Below, in pieces: positions 45,991 through 56,056 of a stretch of 64,000 nt of DNA. The notes beneath the pieces were generated by a model. It made no database searches. It worked only from the letters and a program-made list of their open reading frames with translations, and was not told the origin of the DNA. Within the stretch, counting starts at the first letter, position 1. The number at the start of each line of letters is the position of its first letter. The position numbers were made by a program, and so were the translations under genes. The stretch comes from Diabrotica undecimpunctata (taxonomy: Eukaryota > Arthropoda > Insecta > Coleoptera > Chrysomelidae): positions 42,809,753 through 42,873,752 of the forward strand of contig NC_092804.1 of NCBI RefSeq assembly GCF_040954645.1. Direction: 5' to 3'.

Positions 45991-46551
45991 AAGCAGACAA
46001 AAGGCAAAGACGACTGTTTTCCAGCTTTCCAAAGATCGAATCTTCCCTTTCTTCTTCTAAGCGAATTTTTATCACATTTTGTAAGGGGTTTTTATAAAAT
46101 ACAGTGAAGATATTTCTAGATACTGTTAAATCAAAACTTTTTATTGACACTGTAACTATTGGTATCGTAAAATGTTATACAGTTAATATATTGTCTTTGT
46201 TAACTGTGAATGAAGTAGTAGTATGTCAGTCAAATTTTACTTTACATTAAAACATGTGTAAGCAGTCACATCACGCATATTTTATCTTTTTTATATATCT
46301 CGAAGACATTGGCACACTTACAAATATTTCGTCGTGATCTTTTCATCGCAGAGACTATTATGGTACCGTTATTCGTCAATTGCCAATCTATTGTATTGAT
46401 ATAAACAATCCGAATTGGCTATTAAAGGTGAAACGTGCCCGAACATTAGCAGAACATTCCACCTCTCTATCAAATAGTATTAAATCCACGTGAGAGCTGG
46501 CGATACCGAGGAGTGAAATGTTAGACTCATTTATAGAATGTAAAAATAACG
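45991..46551. other. 5' flank of aminopeptidase copy 2
   Basis: No gene. Probably promoter and leader of the exon starting at 46552; no clear core element seen. Confidence 0.35.
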
Positions 46552-47123
46552 ATGTCGATCTGTGGTAGAAGTGAAGAAAAACCGCGGAAAACGAACAAAA
46601 CAGTGGCCTGTTTGTTAACATGTTGTGTGTTTTTGTTGATAATTTGTGTATGTTTGTTCGCTGTTTTAGTGTTCGTAGGTAAATATATTTTGTACAACGC
46701 GTGCGAGAGTCAAAAAAAACTTCCCATAAGCGATACTGTTCCTCTACCGCAAGTTACTTACTGGAGACTACCAAATGATACCGAACCCATATTATACGAT
46801 TTAACTCTTCTCCCTAACTTATTTACGGGCTTGTACAGGGGCTCCGTTAATATCACTGTTAATATTAATAATTACAGGAAAGATATTATCCTTCATAGCG
46901 ACGGTTTAGTAATATCGGACGTTTCTATCGAAACCAGCGATCATGTATCGTTTCCAATATTGAATGTGAAGGAAAAAGCACAGTTCCAGGTGCTTGTGAT
47001 TACGACTAAGAGGAAAATTATACCGGGTGTGTACTATGTGTCTCTCAAGTTCGAAGGAAGGTTGTTCGGCAAACTACGAGGATTTTATCGAAGTCATTAT
47101 AAAGGCTCCAATGGCATTGAAAG
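46552..47123 (+). CDS. M1 aminopeptidase N-like gene, copy 2, exon 1
   Basis: ATG 46552 opens a short basic N-tail (SEEKPRKTNK), one long hydrophobic segment (about residues 18-44, LLTCCVFLLIICVCLFAVLV) and a stalk. The M1 N-terminal domain follows: YWRLPNDTEPILYDLTLLPN, LYRGSVNITVNINNY, IIPGVYYVSLKFEGRLFGKL, GFYRSHYKGSNGIER. It covers what copy 1 encodes in two exons, without the intron after the Arg-Gly. The open frame continues to a stop at 47158-47160, but a donor (AAAG before GTATTT at 47124) lies where copy 1 has its second donor, in the same phase. No exon with GAMEN or HExxH is found in the 17 kb downstream. Confidence 0.8.
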
Positions 47124-47160
47124 GTATTTTTTAAAGACATATGATTTAATAGATATTTAA

Positions 47161-47869
47161 TAGACACTTATGTTCAATATTATTAGGTATATTATTTTGT
47201 TAATATCATTTATCAAATAAAACTATTGCGCGAGAAAAAATAATCCACTATTGTTAACCTTATAATGGTTGTAGTTTTTATGTCATAATTAACTCAAAAT
47301 AGTACTTTTTAAAATATGTTCCAATTGTTACTCGATAATGGAGGATAGTTATAGACAATTTAGTACAGATTTACGGCTTTTAAGAAAATTGGCCATGAAA
47401 TATTTAATACATATTTTTTACCAGTTTATTAAGAATCTACTGTAAAATTTAACGATTAATACGTCCAGGATATGATGGTAAAAAGAGTATAAAACCTCAT
47501 AATTGTTTTTATATGCATTGGTTTGCATGAAAATTTGTGGGTAAGCTCAATATAAGTATCTTCTTCAAAATCTACCCTATGCCAATAAGAGCTAAATATT
47601 TTTTATGGTAAAAGCTACCACTTATTGTTCAAATTTTTACATAAGCTAAAAGTAAAGCTTACAACAAATAGAAATAACACTAAAATATATCGGACAAAGA
47701 TTGTTTGATACTTTTAAATATTCTTCATTACCTTTATTAATGTGTCAACCACCCTTTATTACGACTAAAGTAAAAAAAATATTATTTTACTAAGATTTTT
47801 AATTAATGTGATATTACAATGCAATATAATTAATATTGTTGAAACGTAATTAATTTTGTATTGTAAGTT
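47161..47869. other. No gene seen
   Basis: AT-rich, presumably the first intron of aminopeptidase copy 2. 47560-47650 resembles the left arm of foldback repeat 1 weakly (CTACCCTATGCCAATA). Confidence 0.4.
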
Positions 47870-48225
47870 TTCAACCCTTGATATGACGGTTTTCTGCTCA
47901 AAATTCTTTTTAAATGCCCAAAAACAGACCAAAGATCAATATCTACCCTATGCCAATATATGATTTTTCTCTGGGATTGAAACTCACTCAAACTCGGGGG
48001 TGAAATAAGTTTATCAAACAAAACCATGGTAGTCGCTAGAATAGTGAATTTTCAGGCAAAAATATTCTTTAGAGTTGTTTCGAAAAGTCAATAGTTTTGG
48101 AGTTATTCGTGACTGAATGTTCACATATTACACGTCAAAAAAGCCTGTTTTTGAAACGGTTTTTCTCGAATAAGTCCAAAAATTTGGATTTTATCGGAAA
48201 AACTGTTTTATATAAAATGAAGCTT

Positions 48226-49930
48226 TGTTACGTTCCAAATTTAAAGTAGAAAGTCCCACCTCTATTTTATCAAAATTTAAATAATTCAGGACGTGTAAGA
48301 GCGGTTGCCTATAATATATTATAAGCAAGGTGGCGAAAATAAAATTAGTAATTTTCAAATAGGGGTAATGTCTGGCAAATTGTGCTGAAGTTAAGGGAAC
48401 ACGTCCTCTTTTTTGTGAAGAAACTAATTTAGATCGTTCTTTCTAGAGTTATCTTGGAAGAATTGGGATCATAAAATTGAAATTTTTGAATCTCGGTACT
48501 ATTCGGTGACCTCCGTGTGTCAAGTTGTCAAGTGTTCGGAAAGACGACGGAAAGAAAGTGATTCCAGGTTTGAGAGTGTTACTGAAAGGTTGGGCTAGAT
48601 TAAAAACGGCATTTTTGTTTTTTTGCTTTTGCTGCTGTTCCATGTGGGATCTGGACTAGTCCGAACCGTGTGGATATTCAAGGGGATTTGCTGCCTTCGT
48701 GGAAGGGTTTTTTTTGGAATATCCACAATTTCGCTAAAAAAAGCGGATCTACAGTACACGTGAATACCGGGAGTCGTATTTAGATCAAGAAATTAGCCTT
48801 AATCACGAGTCCAAATAGCCGGCTACGCTTCGGTCCAATTTGGGATATTTCAAACCCCTAATCTGGCTAAGAAGGGGTTGGTTGGTTGGTTTGTTTGTTT
48901 TTTTCTGCTTCTTCTTCTTCGTATTTTTCCATCTGGCTGTAATTTTCAACTTTTCAACATTGTCACACAAGTCTATGTACATCGGCAATCGTATGGGATT
49001 TTGGATTGAAGACACGCTGAACTATAACTGGAATTCCACGCGGTGAAGTATATGAATATTCGAGGTATGGATCGATAATTAATTTTCAACGGAAGATTTA
49101 AGCACCGTCTAATTTGGTTTGCGGAATACAATAGTTTTTTTTTAAAGATTATTTGCTGTTAGTTTTTATTTTCATATTTACAAATACTTTACAGATTTTT
49201 TTTAAAGATAATTTGCGGTTTATTTTATTAATTCAATATTTACACATACCTATTTTAATTTTGTAAACTGCGTCTAAGGGGGGGTTATATATTTGAGATT
49301 TATTTTTTTTATATTATTTTCTGCGCACGCACTTGAGCTCACGTGGTGTCCTATTTGCGTTAATTATTTTTTTTTGGTTGGTATTGAACCGCACACCCCT
49401 TAGCGTCCGGTACTTTTGATACGTCTTACCTTTCATTTTGTTCTGTTAAGTAGAAATAACTTATGAATTTTTGTTAGGCAAGCAGAAGCCGCATTTTTAT
49501 ATTATTTTTTTATTAAGCCTATGGTAAAGTTAAATAATATTGTAATATGTAATATGTATGTATTTATTTTCAACTATCTTGGGAATCTATTTATTAAAAT
49601 TGACTAAATTCTAATCTGACAATTTCATTTATTTTTTTATTTATTCAGGTTGTATACTGTTACTTAGTATTTTAGTAGTAAACCTATTGGTAAGTTGGTG
49701 GTTTATTGAATAGCAACGTAGGGAAGGCTGTGGGCCAATTTACCTGGCGCCCCTGATATAACTTCGGATTTTTTTGTTTTGTGGACCGCACGACCATCTC
49801 CACTGTTTTGTCTAGCCGCGAGCCATTCCCAGACTGTCACCGTATAGTACTTTTCTTTCCGGGTGTACGTCTGATTTATATTTGGTACAATTTGTAATTT
49901 TTTTATATAGATTCGGTTTTGTACGCCACA
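48226..49930 (+). repeat. 5' LTR, 1705 bp
   Basis: Starts TGTTACGTTCC, ends GTACGCCACA. The 3' LTR has the same length at a constant offset of 7831, with no base difference noticed by eye. Short open frames inside it occur identically in both LTRs and are not considered genes. Confidence 0.95.
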
Positions 49931-49935
49931 TATTT

Positions 49936-49953
49936 TGGCGCCCAACGTGGGGC
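49936..49953 (+). promoter_or_regulatory. Primer-binding site, tRNA-Lys(CUU)
   Basis: TGGCGCCCAACGTGGGGC begins five bases after the LTR. It is complementary to the 3' end of animal tRNA-Lys(CUU) (...GCCCCACGTTGGGCG plus CCA, from memory of the conserved tRNA), the primer for minus-strand DNA synthesis. Confidence 0.85.
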
Positions 49954-50594
49954 CCTTAATTAATTAACCTTTTTTTTGTCAACCCCTTGTGTAGATTCCT
50001 TTTAATTAGTTAACCTAACGTGTTTGGGCTTTAATTGACTAACTTTGATTTATTTACTTTACCACTGGTTTTGCACTTAGTAGTAGTCTTAGAACTTCGT
50101 GTTTAGTGGAAGTGTATGCCAAGAAGTGCTTACTAGTTTTTTTTTTGTGTGACGTGAAGTTGGAAGAAGCCAAAAATGGAACTTAAAAGAAGATACTTTG
50201 AAGTGGTGTTGTGGAACTTAGAAGAATTATGGATATATTAGGACTTTGAAATATTTCTATTTCAGTTGGAGTTCAAATTTATTTTTTTGAGAAGTTGGAC
50301 TTCGAAATTCTACATTGTGGTTTAACTTACTTATGTTAGGGAATGTAAAATCTTTTTTTTTGAGATTATGTTGTGACTTGTAATTTGTTCTGAAACAATG
50401 AAATTTTGAAAATCTTTTGTGAAATTTTATAGATTGAATAAAGCGACTATTACTTTTATTTTGCTTTTGGTTTGCTCCCATTAATAAAGTAAACTGTACC
50501 TGTGTGTTAATATTTTTACTTATATCTTGATTTTGTTTGAATATTTGCTCCTTTCGGTTGATACATTTTTTTTTAAATTTTGAACTTTGGCAAG
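49954..50594 (+). other. 5' leader of LTR element
   Basis: About 640 bases between primer site and gag, without a supported frame. It should contain the RNA packaging signal; I cannot point to it. Confidence 0.6.
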
Positions 50595-51977
50595 ATGGTG
50601 CGAAAACTTGTACCCAACTACTTAAGGAAAGAGGAACTGGAATATGAACTCAAAATTCGTGGAGTGTCTACTGGCACTGTTGAGTCTATGAGGTCTAGTC
50701 TGTCTGATGCACTTAGTCGTGAGGCAGCAAATGAAAGCTTTAGATATCCTGAGCACCCATTCACCTTTTCACAGGATAAAACTGCAATCGAGACTAAACT
50801 TGCGGAGCTGAATACGGCTGTTGGAAAGTTTGCCGGAACTCCTACTTGTGCTGAGTCCTTGAGATTGCGGACACAGATTAACCATGTCTTGGGGAGAATT
50901 GATCTTATGGTATTGCCAACAGGTGATGATGCAGACGCAGCCCAGGTTGTTAAGTCAGACTTTCTTGCTGAGATTTTGAAGTTGTCACAGGATTTACATG
51001 ATAAGCAGCATCCAATCGGATCTGGTTCGGTACCAGTAGCGCTCGATGTGATTTCGGTTTTAAATCAGTCTTTTCAGGCAGGGGTAGGACAAGTTCATGC
51101 TTCTTCTCCTGGAGCGATGTCACAAGCTGGTAATAATGTTTTTTCAGGGTCTGTCTCTAGTTTTTCTTCTGGGATGATACTTCCTCATAAATGGGGAATA
51201 GAAAAGTTTTCAGGTTCTGCTAGGGGTATGTCTATTTCTGCATTTTTTGAGATGGTGAATGAATTGAGTCTCGCTCGTCATGTACCAGATAGTATACTTT
51301 TGGAATCAGGTATAGATTTATTTTCGGATAAAGCCTATCAGTTTTATAAAGATGTTCGTCTACGTGTAGGGAGTTGGGCTGAATTAGTTGAAGAGTTTCG
51401 TAGGGAGTACCTGTCAGCTCACCATGGGGAAGCGCTTTTTGAAGAGCTTCGGAGGAGAACTCAGCATTCGTCTGAGACTATTGGAGTTTACTTGGCAATA
51501 ATGAATAGTTACTTTAATCGCTTGCGTTGTCATGTTCCAGAGGAAGTTAAATTGTCTATAGTTATTAGGAATTTGCATCCGTTCTATCAAGATAGATTAC
51601 GTGATCCTTTGCCAGCTACCTTGGAGGAACTTCGTGTTCTATGTCGCAGTATGGAGGAAAGACGTGATTGTATTAGGAACTATGTTGAACCGAATAGTAG
51701 GAAAATGAATACTTTGGAAAAGGACCTAGCTTATATCAGTGTGGATGCTGAAAGTTGTAGTAGTGTTAGTGAGGGTCCTGTTGCTTCATCCGAATCGGAG
51801 TCAGCTAGAGGAAAGTTTAGGACTTTAGTCTGTTATCGTTGTAATCAGTCAGGCCATAAGGCAGTAGGGTGTTTAATGAAGAAGGAGGCTGTTCACTGTT
51901 TTAAGTGTAAGAAAGAAGGGTTTACAGTTAGAACTTGTCCTTCGTGTAATTCGGGAAACGGAAGGAAGCGCACCTAA
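50595..51977 (+). CDS. gag: gag of Ty3/gypsy element
   Basis: 460 codons from the first ATG at 50595. It encodes the structural protein that forms the particle and packages the RNA. The N-terminus has a SAP-like segment (YLRKEELEYELKIRGVSTG). The centre (about residues 200-370) matches the retrotransposon gag/capsid domain (WAELVEEFRREYLSAHHGEA; HSSETIGVYLAIMNSYFNRL). The C-terminus has two knuckles: CYRCNQSGHKAVGC is a proper CCHC; CFKCKKEGFTVRTC has Phe where His is expected. The frame overlaps pol by 28 bases with a slippery site. Confidence 0.92.
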   Translation: MVRKLVPNYLRKEELEYELKIRGVSTGTVESMRSSLSDALSREAANESFRYPEHPFTFSQDKTAIETKLAELNTAVGKFAGTPTCAESLRLRTQINHVLGRIDLMVLPTGDDADAAQVVKSDFLAEILKLSQDLHDKQHPIGSGSVPVALDVISVLNQSFQAGVGQVHASSPGAMSQAGNNVFSGSVSSFSSGMILPHKWGIEKFSGSARGMSISAFFEMVNELSLARHVPDSILLESGIDLFSDKAYQFYKDVRLRVGSWAELVEEFRREYLSAHHGEALFEELRRRTQHSSETIGVYLAIMNSYFNRLRCHVPEEVKLSIVIRNLHPFYQDRLRDPLPATLEELRVLCRSMEERRDCIRNYVEPNSRKMNTLEKDLAYISVDAESCSSVSEGPVASSESESARGKFRTLVCYRCNQSGHKAVGCLMKKEAVHCFKCKKEGFTVRTCPSCNSGNGRKRT

Positions 51978-52013
51978 CTGGTCGAAGAGGTGTTGCCGAC
52001 GTTGACTCGACCA
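51953..52013 (+). promoter_or_regulatory. Predicted -1 frameshift signal, gag-pol
   Basis: GGGAAAC at 51953-51959 is in the gag frame as G-GGA-AAC, the X-XXY-YYZ form. Eleven bases later, CACCT (51971-51975) can pair with AGGTG (51988-51992), and TGGTCGA in its loop (51979-51985) pairs with TCGACCA (52007-52013), an H-type pseudoknot. The pol frame is open from 51950. The gag stop TAA (51975-51977) overlaps the first stem. Confidence 0.75.
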
Positions 52014-55000
52014 ACCTACGTCCTATTTTAGACTTTATTTTACATCATTCCGAAGGAGATGAACGTCCATATTTGAAAGTTAAAGTCTTAGGAAAGGAAA
52101 TTTTGGGATTATTGGATTCTGGTGCTTCAAAGACCATTGTAGGAAGAACTGGTTGGAAATTTTTACAAAACTTGGGTTTAGAGTTGGATACTTCGAAGAA
52201 GACCGTTTGTAGAGTGGCGAATGGTCAGATGTGTGAATCGTTGGGGGAATGTTTAGTACCTTTCATGGTTAGGGATCGCTTGCGTGTCTTGCCAGTATTA
52301 GTTATTTTGGACGTACCGCACATTCTGATTTTAGGATCTGATTTTTGGCGTGTTATGGGTATCGTTCCAGATTTGAGGCATAACGAATGGTATTTTTCGG
52401 ACGCTCCAGCAATGGTAGGTTCAGTGGATCATCTCCGAGGTCAAACTATTTTGACCGATGCAGAGAAGTCGCAATTGGATGAAGTTATTAATAGAAGTCG
52501 TGAACTAATGGGCACTTCTCTTGGTTGTACTGATGTCACTGAGCATGTGATTGTTTGTAAATCTGCACCCATAAAACAACGTTACTATCCTGTATCCCCA
52601 GTAATCCAAAGCCATATTGATAAAGAGCTAGAAGATATGTTGGCGAAAGGAGTAGTGGAGCGATCGAATAGTGCTTGGTCGTCCCCGATTCTCTTGGTGA
52701 AGAAAAAGGTTCCAGAAGGTGAAGAACCAAAATGGAGGTTCTGCGTAGACTATCGAAAGCTTAATGCCGTAACAGAGAGGGATGGCTACCCATTACCGTA
52801 CATCTCTAATATTTTAAATAAATTGAAGAACGCGCATTATCTTTCCACCATAGACATTAAGTCGGCGTATTGGCAGGTACCTGTTGCTAAGGCTTCCAGG
52901 CCTTATACTGCTTTTACGGTTCCTGGTCGAGGTCTTTTTCAGTTTTGCAGAATGCCTTTTGGATTACATAATGCCCCGGCTACATGGCAGAGGTTGATAG
53001 ATCGTGTCCTCGGTCCGGAGTTGGAACCCTATGTTTTTACTTACTTGGATGACGTGGTCATCGTGACAAAGTCTATTGAAGAACATGTAAGGATCTTAGA
53101 GGAAGTCTTTAGACGCTTGAGAGAAGCTAAGTTAACCGTTAGCTGGGATAAATGTCAATTTTGTAGACCGGAACTAAAGTATTTGGGTCATGTGGTTGAT
53201 AGGAATGGACTACATGTTGATGGTGATAAGGTCAAGGCTATGCTACGTATCCCAACACCCACATCCGTCAAGGAAGTTCGTAGCATCATAGGCACATTTT
53301 CCTGGTATCGAAGATTTATTCCTTCCTTTGCGACACTACTAGCTCCAATTACAGCGATATTGAAGAAAGGAAGAAAATTCAATTGGACCCCGAGTTGTGA
53401 AGAATCTTTTCAGAAAATAAAAGAATGTCTAGTTTCTGCTCCGATACTTAATTGTCCTGACTACAATTTGCCTTTTGTTGTCCAATGTGATGCCTCAGGA
53501 TATGGAGTGGGCGCCGTGTTATTGCAGCCAGGCCCGGATGGTGACGAAGTAATTAGTTTCCTGAGCAGATCACTAACGCGTCAAGAAAGGAATTTTTCCA
53601 CGACGGAACGGGAATGTTTAGCTGTGTTATGGGCAGTCGAAAAACTGCGTCCTTATTTGGAGGGTGTTCCGTTTACGGTCGTGACTGATCACGCATCCCT
53701 CGTATGGCTTCAAAATTTGAAGGATCCTACTGGAAGATTAGCTCGATGGGCGGTAAGATTGCAACAATATGACTTTAAGATTGTGCATCGGAAAGGAAAA
53801 GAACATGTTGTCCCCGATTTGTTATCTCGGTCAGTTCCCGTGCTTGATATGGTTGAAGAGGTTGTACCGCTTCCTAGTGGTGATAGTTGGTATGATAAAC
53901 TTTGTAGAAAAATCGAGTCTAATCCCTTGAAGTATCCTCAGTGGAGAATGTCTGGTGGCAAACTTTATAAATACATCCGTCCCAGTTATGGATTTTTGGT
54001 CGAGGAAGCGGACAATTGGAAGGAAGTCGTTCCTAAGGGTCAACGATTGGAAGTGCTGAAGTTGTGTCATGATAGTCCTTTAGCAGGTCATATGGGGATC
54101 CTGAAAACTTATAAGCGTATTAACGAGAAGTATTTTTGGCCGAAACTGCGGAGTGATGTGTCTCGTTACGTTGGACGTTGCTCACTGTGTGCCATGCATA
54201 AGGTGGAACAAGGTAAGCCCAAAGGCTTTATGACTCCTCAACCTAAAGCTACTCAACCATGGGAGATAGTAGCAACCGATCTTATGGGACCTTTCCCAAG
54301 ATCAACTCAAGGCTATAAGTTTATCTTAGTGGTAATGGATGTGTTTAGTAAATTTTCTTTGGTATTTCCGTTGCGATCCTCAAAAGCCGTGCATGTCGTT
54401 AAGAAAATAGAAGAAGAAGTTTTCCTCGTATTTGGAGTTCCACGTCTGTTACTATGTGATAATGGTGTCCAGTATACTTCGGGTATTTTCAAGAAAATGA
54501 TGGAAACCTATGGTGTCTCAGTTCGTTATAATGCGTTGTATCATCCACAGTGCAATCCATCTGAACGCTATAACCGAACCCTTAAAACAATGATGGCAAC
54601 TTATATAGCTGACAACCATAAGAAGTGGGATGAAAATTTGGCCAAACTAGCATGTGCTACGCGCACTGCATACCACGAGTCGACTGGTCAAGATCCCTAC
54701 TTCATAAATTTCGGTCGGAAGATGGTAGTGGATGGACGAGATTTTTCCCGAAAGGACAAACTCGGAGACCCGGAGGACGAAGTAGCTAAAATGGGATATA
54801 ATCGATCGCGTGGACTCCAGGAATTATTTGTTGATGTTAGAAAACGTTTAGATAAAGCTTCGGCTAAGTGTGAGAAGACCTATAATCTACGGAGACGTCC
54901 AGAGGAATTTCAGCCCCATCAGTCAGTATGGCGGAGAAATTTTGTGTTGTCAGATGCCGCTAAATATTTCACGAAAAAGTTAGCTCCTAGATGGATAGGA

Positions 55001-55132
55001 CCCTACTTCGTGAAGAAGAAAGTTTCCCCCTGGACATATAGTTTAGAGGATGAAAATGGCAAGGATCAAGGTATTTGGAATATTAAGGATTTAAGGATTA
55101 GTAACCCGACTGGTGATCCCGATAGGATTTAG
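51959..55132 (+). CDS. pol: pol of Ty3/gypsy element (PR-RT-RNase H-IN)
   Basis: Made as a Gag-Pol fusion after -1 frameshifting; the pol frame has no ATG near its start. Domain order is that of Ty3/gypsy. Aspartic protease: LLDSGASKTIVG near 52108. Reverse transcriptase: WRFCVDYRKLNAVTERDGYP, FCRMPFGLHNAPATW and catalytic YLDDVVIV near 53042. RNase H: CDASGYGVGAVL near 53488, TERECLAVLWAVE, TDHASLVWL. Integrase: an N-terminal zinc site (LCHDSPLAGHMG ... CSLCAMHK), catalytic Asp in ATDLMGP near 54268, Asp in LLCDNGVQY near 54450, Glu in NPSERYNR near 54558 with 34 residues between the last two. A C-terminal tail without chromodomain ends at TAG 55130. No stop or shift is seen, so it may be active. 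Confidence 0.93.
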   Translation, partial: RKEAHLTGRRGVADVDSTNLRPILDFILHHSEGDERPYLKVKVLGKEILGLLDSGASKTIVGRTGWKFLQNLGLELDTSKKTVCRVANGQMCESLGECLVPFMVRDRLRVLPVLVILDVPHILILGSDFWRVMGIVPDLRHNEWYFSDAPAMVGSVDHLRGQTILTDAEKSQLDEVINRSRELMGTSLGCTDVTEHVIVCKSAPIKQRYYPVSPVIQSHIDKELEDMLAKGVVERSNSAWSSPILLVKKKVPEGEEPKWRFCVDYRKLNAVTERDGYPLPYISNILNKLKNAHYLSTIDIKSAYWQVPVAKASRPYTAFTVPGRGLFQFCRMPFGLHNAPATWQRLIDRVLGPELEPYVFTYLDDVVIVTKSIEEHVRILEEVFRRLREAKLTVSWDKCQFCRPELKYLGHVVDRNGLHVDGDKVKAMLRIPTPTSVKEVRSIIGTFSWYRRFIPSFATLLAPITAILKKGRKFNWTPSCEESFQKIKECLVSAPILNCPDYNLPFVVQCDASGYGVGAVLLQPGPDGDEVISFLSRSLTRQERNFSTTERECLAVLWAVEKLRPYLEGVPFTVVTDHASLVWLQNLKDPTGRLARWAVRLQQYDFKIVHRKGKEHVVPDLLSRSVPVLDMVEEVVPLPSGDSWYDKLCRKIESNPLKYPQWRMSGGKLYKYIRPSYGFLVEEADNWKEVVPKGQRLEVLKLCHDSPLAGHMGILKTYKRINEKYFWPKLRSDVSRYVGRCSLCAMHKVEQGKPKGFMTPQPKATQPWEIVATDLMGPFPRSTQGYKFILVVMDVFSKFSLVFPLRSSKAVHVVKKIEEEVFLVFGVPRLLLCDNGVQYTSGIFKKMMETYGVSVRYNALYHPQCNPSERYNRTLKTMMATYIADNHKKWDENLAKLACATRTAYHESTGQDPYFINFGRKMVVDGRDFSRKDKLGDPEDEVAKMGYNRSRGLQELFVDVRKRLDKASAKCEKTYNLRRRPEEFQPHQSVWRRNFVLSDAAKYFTKKLAPRWIGPYFVKKKVSPWTYSLEDENGKDQGIWNIKDLRISNPTGDPDRI

Positions 55133-56041
55133 GTCGGAGTAGAACGGACTAGCAAAGTTTTGTCTAGTCTAAGTAAATTCTTCTGAAATTGGTTGTATTT
55201 ATTTTTTTTTGTTGTGTCCGTGAAGGATGACTGAGTGTTGGCTATGATCGGTTCTTAGGATGTATTTGGATGGTCAACCGATTCGTTTTTTTTTTGTGTT
55301 AGGTAGCCAATACGAAGTCGTAGGGTTGCGGTAGCCTTAATTTCTTTTGATTTATGGAATTGAATGTCACTTAGGTTTGGTCAGAAATATGTTGTCTTCG
55401 ATGATATGGCGTTGGGATTTGTTTTGATGTTAGTAAGCCATTCTATTTAATTGGGATTTTTTCGAAGCCACATAATTATGTTTTGGTGAATCTTGTTGGA
55501 TAATAGCTTAGTTTTGGATGATTCACTAAATTTCGTTGTATACGGATTTAAATTCTGAAAGACCTATCTCATTTTTATTTTAATGAACAATTGGAATTAC
55601 ACTACTGTTTCGGTAGATGTTTCTCGCAGTATCAGTAAGAGTCGAGTGGTGGAGAGTTTCTTATGGACTCATGTTATGCGAGGTATAGTGAAGTACTAGC
55701 GATGCCCCAGAGCTGGGAGGTCGCGAATAAGGGCAACATCCAGTAACCGACCAAATCAGTGTTGTCAGATTGACGTTGGAATTTGAAACTATTCTACTTG
55801 ATCTCATACGATGAGAGATGACTGTTGTGTGGAAGTGGAGTAAGTGTTGTAAGTAAGTTGTTGCTTTGTGCGTGTGGTTTGAGGTTGGTATGTCTTTCGT
55901 TGTCCAAGTACTTGCGCATGGTGAAGACGGTGTGGATGATGATTGTGTGGATTGTGTGGACTTCGCTCAGAGTTTAGGTAGTGTGTCGCTAGCGCGAGGG
56001 AAAATTTTCTTCGTCTAGTTTTTCCTCGTAAATTTTCCTCT
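55133..56041 (+). other. 3' non-coding region of LTR element
   Basis: About 900 bases after pol with no envelope or other frame; short tracts only. Long 3' spacers occur in several insect Ty3/gypsy groups. Confidence 0.7.
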
Positions 56042-56056
56042 GGGAAAGGGAGGTGT
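56042..56056 (+). promoter_or_regulatory. Polypurine tract
   Basis: GGGAAAGGGAGG followed by TGT directly before the 3' LTR; primes plus-strand DNA synthesis. Confidence 0.8.

Noticed and set aside
47124..47160. Stop at 47158-47160 as the true end of aminopeptidase copy 2
   Set aside because: The last 12 codons do not match the family, and a splice donor sits exactly where copy 1 has one, in the same phase.
48449..49046. Open frames of 64-70 codons inside the LTRs (both strands)
   Set aside because: They recur identically in the 3' LTR only because the LTRs are copies; no known motif, low-complexity composition.
55133..56056. Envelope gene in the LTR element
   Set aside because: No open frame of meaningful length and no membrane or signal segment between pol and the 3' LTR.
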